Below are positions 1-6,925 of a stretch of DNA of 13,477 nucleotides, piece by piece; position 1 is the first letter of the stretch; each line of letters begins with the position of its first letter. Source of the stretch: Thermoanaerobaculales bacterium (GTDB taxonomy: Bacteria; Acidobacteriota; Thermoanaerobaculia; Thermoanaerobaculales; Sulfomarinibacteraceae); assembly GCA_025456385.1 (NCBI GenBank), contig JALOKS010000142.1:1-13477 (forward strand), in the 5' to 3' direction. Position numbers and translations under genes: made by a program. The notes below the pieces were generated by a model. It saw only the letters and a program-made list of their open reading frames with translations, did no database searches and had not been told where the DNA came from.

Positions 1-1241
1 GACGACTCGGTCCCGACCGCCTCGAGGTAGAGCTGCGGGTAGAGCCCGTAGAAGGCCATCGCCGGCACCAGCTGCGCGAGGGCGATCTGGTCGTTGACCG
101 AGTGCGAGTGCAGCTCGTCGGCGGGGCCGAAGCCGACGGTCGGGATTCCGAACATCCCTGCGGTCGCGCAGCCGTTGGAGGAGAAGGCCGAGCGGTGGAT
201 GCGCGGCTTGCGGCCGAGGACCCGTCCGGCGGCCGCCAGGGCGGCAGCCACCGCCGGGCTGTCGGGCGCGGTCTCCCAGGCCGGGAAGACCTTGTCGGTG
301 GGGTAGGTGAAGCCGCGCCACGACGGCAGGTCGTAGTGCAGGAGGCGGACCTCGGTGCCCTCGCCCGCCACCGCAGCCACCCTCTCGAGCTGGGCCATGG
401 CGTCCTCGGCGCTCTCGCCGATAGTGAGGCGGCGGTCGATGTGGATCACGCACTCGTCCGGCACCGCGGTCAGCGAGGGCGAGCGCGAGGAGATGCCGGT
501 CACCGCCAGCGAGCCGCGTCCGAGCATCGGGTGGTCGAGCTCGAGCTCGCGGTGCAGCCTGCCGATGCCGTCGACCACCGGCACCATCGCGTAGATGGCG
601 TTGCGGCCGCGGTCCGGTTGCGAGCCGTGCGTCGAGAACCCGGCGGTCGCGATCTCGACCTCCATGCGGCCGCGCTGGCCGTAGCAGACGCCGAGGTGCG
701 ACGGCATCGCGATCACCACCGCCTGCGGGGCGAGGGCCGTCTCGTTGAGCAGGTACTGCCAGGCGAGGCCGACGCAGTCCTCGCCGTTGACGGTTGCGGT
801 GACCCACACCGTCAGCTCCGAGGCGAGGCCCGCACGGTCGGCGAGGGCGACGCCGTGGACGACCGCCGCCAGCCCGCCCTTCTGGTCCGAGGCCCCGCGC
901 CCGAAGAGGATGCCGTCGGTGACGATGCCGCGGAAGGGATCGTGGCGCCAGCGGCTGGGGTTGGAAATGCCGACGGTGTCGACGTGGGCGTCGAAGGCGA
1001 CGACCCGCGGGCCGCTGCCGAAACGCCCGATGACGTTGCCCATCTCGTCGAGCCGCACGTCGCGGTAGCCGAGCGAGTCCATCTCCCGGACCACCCGTTC
1101 GCAGGCCAGCCGTTCGCTGCGGCTCGGCGAGGGCAGGGTGACGAGGTCGTGGAGGAACTCGACGCAGCGGGGCGATGCCTCGTCGGCCAGGCGCAGCACC
1201 GCCTGCTCGTACTCGCTTTCGGGCCCGCGTGGTGCGTCCAT
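1..1241 (-). CDS. M20-family metallohydrolase, YgeY-like (3' end cut by window edge)
   Basis: About 413 residues are present, close to the full length of YgeY-type M20 peptidases (about 400), so only the extreme C-terminus is missing. The ATG at 1241 is preceded by a strong AGGGGGAG ribosome-binding site. Family marks seen: DAHVDTVG with H86, GRGASDQKGG with bridging D119, YGQRGRMEVE just after residue 185, STHGSQPDRGRNAIYAM in the lid/dimerisation domain, and HSHSVND with H380 near the end. In the family these proteins hydrolyse amide or related bonds of small substrates with a two-metal centre; YgeY itself sits in purine/selenium-linked clusters and its substrate is uncertain. Oddity: the family's EED motif reads G153-E154-D155, and the later metal-binding Glu of the EPT motif reads M179-P-S. 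The general base and one metal ligand therefore appear replaced, although the other ligands remain. It lies 81 bases downstream of yggS on the same strand. Family assignment is firm; activity is in doubt. Confidence 0.88.
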   Translation of the reverse strand, partial: MDAPRGPESEYEQAVLRLADEASPRCVEFLHDLVTLPSPSRSERLACERVVREMDSLGYRDVRLDEMGNVIGRFGSGPRVVAFDAHVDTVGISNPSRWRHDPFRGIVTDGILFGRGASDQKGGLAAVVHGVALADRAGLASELTVWVTATVNGEDCVGLAWQYLLNETALAPQAVVIAMPSHLGVCYGQRGRMEVEIATAGFSTHGSQPDRGRNAIYAMVPVVDGIGRLHRELELDHPMLGRGSLAVTGISSRSPSLTAVPDECVIHIDRRLTIGESAEDAMAQLERVAAVAGEGTEVRLLHYDLPSWRGFTYPTDKVFPAWETAPDSPAVAAALAAAGRVLGRKPRIHRSAFSSNGCATAGMFGIPTVGFGPADELHSHSVNDQIALAQLVPAMAFYGLYPQLYLEAVGTES

Positions 1242-1269
1242 CCGTCTCCCCCTGCTCGATTGGATGAGA

Positions 1270-1298
1270 ATTTTTTCACAATGTCGGCGCGACGGCAA
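1270..1298 (-). promoter_or_regulatory. Possible sigma-70 promoter for the M20 gene, in an AT-rich pocket
   Basis: On the minus strand TTGCCG (1298-1293) and AAAAAT (1275-1270) are separated by 17 bases, giving a predicted transcript start about 20 bases before the ATG at 1241. The pocket 1264-1283 is strikingly AT-rich for this genome and holds an imperfect inverted repeat, TGAGAA-TT-TTTTCA on the plus strand. Box matches are modest (4/6 each), so this is a weak call. Confidence 0.35.
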
Positions 1299-1300
1299 GT

Positions 1301-1317
1301 GGCAGGGCGGCCCTGCC
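1301..1317 (-). terminator. GC hairpin just after yggS
   Basis: A perfect 7-bp stem (GGCAGGG/CCCTGCC) with a 3-base loop begins 5 bases past the yggS stop codon. There is no following T-run, so it may be a weak or Rho-assisted terminator, or an mRNA-stabilising end, rather than a classical intrinsic terminator. Confidence 0.4.
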
Positions 1318-1322
1318 CGCGT

Positions 1323-2012
1323 TCAGGCGCGCGCCCCGAAGATGGCGGTCCCGATCCGCACCATGGTCGCGCCCTCGGCGATCGCGGGCTCGAAGTCGTG
1401 GCTCATGCCCATCGACAGCTCCGGCAGCGGCACGCCCACCTCCTCCTCGAGCCGGTCGCGCAGCTCGCGGAGGGCGCGGAAGTGGGGCCGCGAGGCCTCG
1501 GGCTCCTCGCACCACGGCGGGATCGCCATCAGGCCGCGGGCCTCGAGGTGGCTGCAGGCGAGCACACGGCCCAGGAGCGCGGCGGCCGCCGCCGGCTGGA
1601 CGCCGGCCTTCTGCGGCTCGCCGCCGAGGTTGACCTCGAGCAGCACCGGCAGGCGCCGCTGCGGCCAGCTCTCGGCGAGCAGGAGCTCGAGGCGCTCGGC
1701 GAGCTCCTGCCTATCGAGGGTGTGGACGGCATCGAAGAGCTCGAGCGCCATCCTCGCCTTGTTGCGCTGCAGCGGGCCGATCAGGTGCCAGCGACCCCCG
1801 CTGACGTGCGGCCTCTTGGCCGCAGCCTCCTGCACCCGGTTCTCGCCGAGGTCGGTGACCCCGGCCTCGACCGCGGCCTGCAGCGCCGCCGCCGGGAAGG
1901 TCTTGCCGACCGCGACCAGAGTGATCCCGGCGGGATCGCGCCCGGCGGCCGCGGCGGCGGCGGCGATGCGGCGCCGCACCTCGGCCAGCCTCGCGGCCAC
2001 CCCGGCAGTCAT
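1323..2012 (-). CDS. yggS: YggS/PLPBP family pyridoxal-phosphate homeostasis protein
   Basis: 229 residues, the usual length for the family. YggS proteins are single-domain TIM barrels, related to the N-terminal domain of alanine racemase, that bind PLP and buffer vitamin B6 and amino/keto-acid pools; no enzymatic reaction is established. Seen in sequence: LVAVGKTFP with the PLP-lysine K37, GENRVQE (56-62), WHLIGPLQRNK (75-85), LLEVNLGGEPQKAG (124-137), GLMAIPP (160-166), LSMGMSHDFEPAI (199-211) and the phosphate-binding RIGTAIFG (219-226). The ATG at 2012 begins 2 bases after the stop of the zinc-ribbon gene and has only a weak Shine-Dalgarno, so translation is probably coupled. An in-frame extension upstream exists but runs antisense-like through the neighbour and lacks family sequence. 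In the family the motif is usually VSKTKP; here it is VGKTFP, a minor variation. Confidence 0.95.
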   Translation of the reverse strand: MTAGVAARLAEVRRRIAAAAAAAGRDPAGITLVAVGKTFPAAALQAAVEAGVTDLGENRVQEAAAKRPHVSGGRWHLIGPLQRNKARMALELFDAVHTLDRQELAERLELLLAESWPQRRLPVLLEVNLGGEPQKAGVQPAAAAALLGRVLACSHLEARGLMAIPPWCEEPEASRPHFRALRELRDRLEEEVGVPLPELSMGMSHDFEPAIAEGATMVRIGTAIFGARA

Positions 2013-2014
2013 CG

Positions 2015-2764
2015 TCAGACGTCGACCGTCTCGCCGACCGAGCGGGTCAGGCTCTCCTCGGTGTAGAGGATGCGGTGGCAGTGCTCGCAGTCGATGATCT
2101 CCTCGCAGCGCCGGACCCGCTGCTGCAGGTGGGGACGCAGCGCGAAGTGGCACAGCGAGCACGAGCCTTCCACGACCTCCGACATCGCCCGTCCGCCCTT
2201 GCTCTCGAGCAGGCGCAGGAAGCGGGCCCGGTGCTTGGGCTGGATCTCAGCCTCGATCGCCTTGGCCTGCGCCGAGAGCTCGTGCACCCGCTTGAGAAGC
2301 TCCTCCTTGCGCCGGTCCCAGGCCGCGACGATCTCGGAGTGCGTGCCTTCCTCGACGCCCTGCGCGGCGCGCCGCTCGGCGATCTCGCGACCGAGCTGCT
2401 CCATGGCGGCCTCCAGCTCGCGGCATCGGGCGCCTGTCTCCTCGATGGCTTTGTTGGCGTAGTCGATCTCGGAGATCACCGCCGTGAACTCGCGCTCGTT
2501 GGTCACCGCGCTCTTCTGCTTCTGGAAGTGCTGGAGCTCGAGCTCCCACTCGGCCTGCTTCCGGCGCACCTCGGTGATCTCGCTCTCGTGCGCGGTCAGC
2601 TGGCGCTCCATCTCGACCAGCTCCTCCTGACGCAGGCGGCTGGCCTCCTGCAGCTCGCGGATCTCCGGCGGCGGCGAGTTGCGCTCCGCGATCGAGGCGG
2701 CGATCGAGTCGTACACGCCCTGCAGGCGAACCAACAACACGAGATCCTGCTGTGCCTTGCTCAC
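2015..2764 (-). CDS. Coiled-coil protein with C-terminal C4 zinc ribbon (COG1579 type)
   Basis: 249 residues. Residues about 5-190 are a long charged antiparallel coiled coil rich in E, R, K, Q and A. The C-terminus carries a zinc ribbon with C202-SL-C205 and C226-EH-C229; an extra C220 lies between. This matches the COG1579 family that includes HP0958 (FlgZ) of Helicobacter and CdsZ of Chlamydia, where the protein works as a chaperone or RNA-binding adaptor; in most bacteria its role is unknown. The GTG at 2764 is chosen because AAGGGG lies 6 bases upstream and the coil starts there (VSKAQQDL). Its 5' leader is only 32 bases from the mature 3' end of the tRNA gene, so it probably shares the tRNA transcript and its mRNA 5' end would be made by tRNA 3' processing. 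It is coupled to yggS downstream (2-base gap). Family is clear; function is not. Confidence 0.88.
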   Translation of the reverse strand: MSKAQQDLVLLVRLQGVYDSIAASIAERNSPPPEIRELQEASRLRQEELVEMERQLTAHESEITEVRRKQAEWELELQHFQKQKSAVTNEREFTAVISEIDYANKAIEETGARCRELEAAMEQLGREIAERRAAQGVEEGTHSEIVAAWDRRKEELLKRVHELSAQAKAIEAEIQPKHRARFLRLLESKGGRAMSEVVEGSCSLCHFALRPHLQQRVRRCEEIIDCEHCHRILYTEESLTRSVGETVDV

Positions 2765-2796
2765 TTCAACCCCTTGCCGGGTGTGCCCCTGGACCA

Positions 2797-2869
2797 TGGG
2801 CCCACCAGGATTCGAACCTGGGACCGACCGGTTATGAGCCGGCGGCTCTGACCGCTGAGCTATGGGCCC
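2797..2869 (-). tRNA. tRNA with CAU anticodon: probably tRNA-Ile2 (lysidine), or elongator tRNA-Met
   Basis: A complete 73-nt cloverleaf is seen on the minus strand. Acceptor GGGCCCA pairs with TGGGCCC, D-stem is GCTC/GAGC, anticodon stem GCCGG/CCGGT with loop CTCATAA (anticodon CAT), a 5-nt variable loop, and T-arm CCAGG-TTCGAAT-CCTGG, with discriminator A. CCA is not encoded. It is not an initiator: position 1:72 is a G:C pair and the anticodon stem lacks the three G:C pairs. Pairs C4:G69 and C5:G68 are those recognised by TilS in E. coli tRNA-Ile2, favouring Ile (AUA) over elongator Met, but automated tools often label such genes Met. Confidence 0.93.
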
Positions 2870-2875
2870 CAGCGC

Positions 2876-2904
2876 ATAGTAGCGCGGCCTCCAGCGGCCA
2901 GCAA
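2876..2904 (-). promoter_or_regulatory. Probable promoter for the tRNA and zinc-ribbon gene
   Basis: On the minus strand TTGCTG (2904-2899) and TACTAT (2881-2876) are separated by 17 bases. The predicted start lies at or just before the tRNA 5' end at 2869, as expected for a tRNA promoter. The -35 is weak (TTG half conserved), the -10 matches 4/6. Confidence 0.5.
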
Positions 2905-2915
2905 GGCGGGCGCGC

Positions 2916-2931
2916 GGGGCCTCGAGGCCCC
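2916..2931 (-). terminator. GC-rich palindrome after rpoD
   Basis: GGGGCCTCGAGGCCCC is a perfect 16-base palindrome 6 bases past the rpoD stop, able to form a 6-bp all-GC stem with a TCGA loop. No T-run follows. It separates rpoD from the tRNA promoter and is the natural candidate for attenuating rpoD transcription. Confidence 0.5.
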
Positions 2932-2937
2932 GACGCT

Positions 2938-4638
<1,701 letters not shown>

Positions 4639-4883
4639 GCTCGACTCCTTCACCACCGGCTGCCTCCATGTGCATGGGATGCCTGCGGGACCGAACCGGT
4701 TCGCGGCGCCGCCGGAGCGTGACGCCCGACCTCGGCGGCGGTGCGGCGCACAGGACAGCACTTCCTGCGCGCGGTCCATTCCCGAAATGCCTCGATCAAT
4801 GACTCCGTCCGAGAAGCTGCTTCAGGGGTAGGCACTCGTGCCCGGCTCGACGCACCCGCGCGGGCTCCGCCACCATCCTGCGA

Positions 4884-4912
4884 AATATGGGTCGCGACCC
4901 TGGTTTTGGCAA
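4884..4912 (-). promoter_or_regulatory. Likely internal sigma-70 promoter for rpoD
   Basis: On the minus strand TTGCCA (4912-4907, 5/6 to consensus) and CATATT (4889-4884, 4/6) are separated by exactly 17 bases, about 20 bases after the dnaG stop. The location fits a separate rpoD promoter as known in other MMS operons, although in E. coli the internal promoters lie inside dnaG. Confidence 0.5.
4889..4900. promoter_or_regulatory. Perfect 12-bp palindrome in the rpoD promoter spacer (candidate operator)
   Basis: GGGTCGCGACCC is its own reverse complement, lies between the proposed -35 and -10 and abuts the -10. A protein bound there would block or reshape the promoter. No known regulator is assigned; GC-rich palindromes do arise by chance in this genome, so confidence is modest. 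Confidence 0.35.
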
Positions 4913-4931
4913 GGCCTGAACGCCAGGAATG

Positions 4932-6686
4932 TCAGATTTCAGCAGTTTTCCTGCGCAATCTCGCCTTCTCGGCCATCAATCGGTCCAGCTCCGGCTCGTC
5001 CCCGCGCGCCTCGGCAGCCTCGATCAGGGGCGCGAGCTGGCGCGCCCGCTGCCGCGCCTGGTGCTCGACGAGCTGCCGCAGCTGGCGACGGATCGACTGG
5101 TCGGTGATCTCCGGCATGCCGGTGGTGCAGAGCTGCGCCACCAGGGAGGCGGCATCCGGATCGGGGCAGCGCGCGAGCAGTGCCGCCGTGAAGCCGGTCT
5201 CGCCTTCGCCGTGCTCGTCGACCGCCCGCGCGGCGGTCAGCAGCGCGCGGACCCTCGGGTCCTCGATGTACTCCGGGTGGACGGTTTCGTGGATCCGTCG
5301 CCGCCACTCCCGCGAGCACTCGACGAGGATCCGCAGCAGCTCCCGCTCGCCGGCCGCCGCCGGCGGCCGTCCGACGGGCGCCGCCGCGCCGGTCCGGACC
5401 GGCCGCCCCCGCTCGCCGTGCTCCTCGACCTCACGGGGGCGCAGGTAGAGCCGGCGGGCGAGCTCCTCGACGAGGTTCTGGCGCAGTGCCGGATCGGCCG
5501 CGGCGCACACCAGTGGGGCCAGCGCGAGCCCCGCACGGCGCCGCCGCGCCGGCTCCGGCGGCAGATCCCCGAGCAGGAACTCGAGCAGCGGGGTCGGCCG
5601 CTCGAGGAGCTCCGCGACGGCCTCGGCGCCGCGCTCGCGGACCAGGTCGTCGGGGTCCATGCCGCCGGGGAGGACGAGCACCGCGACCTCGACCCCGGCC
5701 TCGAGCAGAACCTGGGCGCCGGTCGCCGCCGCCCGCCGGCCGGCGTCGTCGGCGTCGTAGCAGAGCAGCGCGACGCCGTCGGACCCCAGCCGCCGCTTGA
5801 GCAGGCGGGCGTGGTCTGCGGTGAGGGCCGTGCCGAGCGTCGCGACCGCGTGGGCGATCCCCGCCCGGTGCAGCGACAGGCAGTCGAAGTAGCCCTCCAC
5901 CACCACGACCCGCGCAGTGTCGGCGATGGCGCGCCGGGCACGGTCGAGGCAGAACAGCGTCGAGCGCTTGCGGAAGATCGCGCTCTCGGGGCTGTTCAGG
6001 TACTTGGGCTCGCCGTCCCCCAGGATGCGGCCGCCGAACGCGATGAGCGAGCCGTCGCCGCTGCGGATCGGAAAGGTGAGGCGTTTGCGGAAGCGGTCGT
6101 AGGGGGAGGTGCCGCTGTCCGGCCGCACGGCGAGGCCGGCCTCGACCAGCGCCCCCTCCGGGTGCCGCTTCGCCAGGTGGTCGATCAGGCGCCGCCACTC
6201 GTCGGGGGCGAAGCCGAAGCCGTAGTCCGACCAGCTCGCGCGTTGGAAGCCCCGGCGCTCGAGCTCGTCGCGCGCGGCCCGGCCCTCGGGCCGCGCCAGG
6301 CATTCGACGAAGAACTGCTGCGCCTCGCCGAGCACGCTCTGCAGGCGCTCGCCGGCGTCGCGGCGCTGTCGCGCTTCCGGCGTCCGCGGCGGCAGCTGGA
6401 CGCCGAAGCGCCGCGCCAGGCGCTCGACCGCCTCCGGGAAGCTCAGGTGCTCGAGCTGCATCACGAACTTGAAGACGTCGCCGCCCTGGTGGCAGCCGAA
6501 GCAGTAGAAGAGTCCCTTCTCGTCGTCGACCGAGAAGGAGGGGGTCTTCTCGTCGTGGAAGGGGCACAGGCCCTCCCAGGTGCGGCCGCGTTTGCGCAGC
6601 CGCACCTGCTCGCCGACGACCTCGACGATGTCGGCCGCGTCGCGCACGCGGGCGATGACCTCGCGGCTGAGATCGGCGTCGATCAT
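4932..6686 (-). CDS. dnaG: DNA primase DnaG
   Basis: 584 residues, typical length. DnaG makes RNA primers on single-stranded DNA at the replication fork, recruited by DnaB helicase. Seen: N-terminal CHC2 zinc-binding domain with C41, H44, C62 and C65 (CPFHDEKTPSF...YCFGC), the RNA-polymerase-domain motif DRFRKRLTFPI (197-207), FGGRILGDGEPKYLNSPES (217-235), the TOPRIM core with E264 in VVVVEGYFDCL and D311/D313 in CYDADDAG, and GGMDPDDLVR (341-350). A linker at about 420-448 precedes a helical C-terminal DnaB-interaction region that is poorly conserved, as usual. The ATG at 6686 has GAGGG close upstream and starts the conserved MIDADLSREVIARVRDAADIVEVV segment. Its position between mutS2 and rpoD fits an MMS operon, but it is separated from mutS2 by 239 bases containing a heptamer array, so its own promoter should exist; I could not find a convincing one. 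Confidence 0.97.
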   Translation of the reverse strand: MIDADLSREVIARVRDAADIVEVVGEQVRLRKRGRTWEGLCPFHDEKTPSFSVDDEKGLFYCFGCHQGGDVFKFVMQLEHLSFPEAVERLARRFGVQLPPRTPEARQRRDAGERLQSVLGEAQQFFVECLARPEGRAARDELERRGFQRASWSDYGFGFAPDEWRRLIDHLAKRHPEGALVEAGLAVRPDSGTSPYDRFRKRLTFPIRSGDGSLIAFGGRILGDGEPKYLNSPESAIFRKRSTLFCLDRARRAIADTARVVVVEGYFDCLSLHRAGIAHAVATLGTALTADHARLLKRRLGSDGVALLCYDADDAGRRAAATGAQVLLEAGVEVAVLVLPGGMDPDDLVRERGAEAVAELLERPTPLLEFLLGDLPPEPARRRRAGLALAPLVCAAADPALRQNLVEELARRLYLRPREVEEHGERGRPVRTGAAAPVGRPPAAAGERELLRILVECSREWRRRIHETVHPEYIEDPRVRALLTAARAVDEHGEGETGFTAALLARCPDPDAASLVAQLCTTGMPEITDQSIRRQLRQLVEHQARQRARQLAPLIEAAEARGDEPELDRLMAEKARLRRKTAEI

Positions 6687-6750
6687 GGGCCCTCATTCTC
6701 GCACAGGGGGAGCGGTGGGCACCGCCCGCCAGGTTGGGCAGCCTGCAAAT

Positions 6751-6897
<147 letters not shown>

Positions 6898-6925
6898 CTC
6901 GGACGGGCGGGGGGCCGGCTGGGCT

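Larger units (their letters stand above)
4639..4931 (-). promoter_or_regulatory. dnaG-rpoD intergenic region (rpoD leader)
   Basis: This 293-base gap has no convincing gene. A 61-codon open frame (4835-4650) has no recognisable family or good start signal. The dnaG-proximal end holds a small CCTG/CAGG hairpin and a good promoter with an embedded palindrome (listed separately). If that promoter is used, rpoD has an untranslated leader of roughly 240 bases, long for this genome, leaving room for regulation in the leader RNA. Confidence 0.5.

Noticed and set aside
102..2066. 654-codon plus-strand open frame across the M20 and yggS genes, and similar long frames at 2752-4722, 7916-9310 and 10666-12150
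   Set aside because: They are antisense shadows of genes with clear family motifs; GC-rich codon bias removes stops from the opposite strand. Their translations are low-complexity and match no family I know.
2013..2162. In-frame N-terminal extension of yggS to 2162
   Set aside because: It overlaps the zinc-ribbon domain of the upstream gene in another frame; the ATG at 2012 gives the standard family length and N-terminus.
2797..2869. Initiator tRNA-fMet
   Set aside because: Position 1:72 is a proper G:C pair and the anticodon stem lacks three consecutive G:C pairs.
4639..4779. Longer rpoD start at ATG 4779
   Set aside because: The extra 47 residues are unlike any sigma region 1.1, whereas the GTG at 4638 has AAGGAG at ideal spacing and begins the conserved N-terminus.
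4650..4835. 61-codon minus-strand ORF between dnaG and rpoD
   Set aside because: No ribosome-binding site, no recognisable family, ends inside the rpoD ribosome-binding region; composition matches chance.
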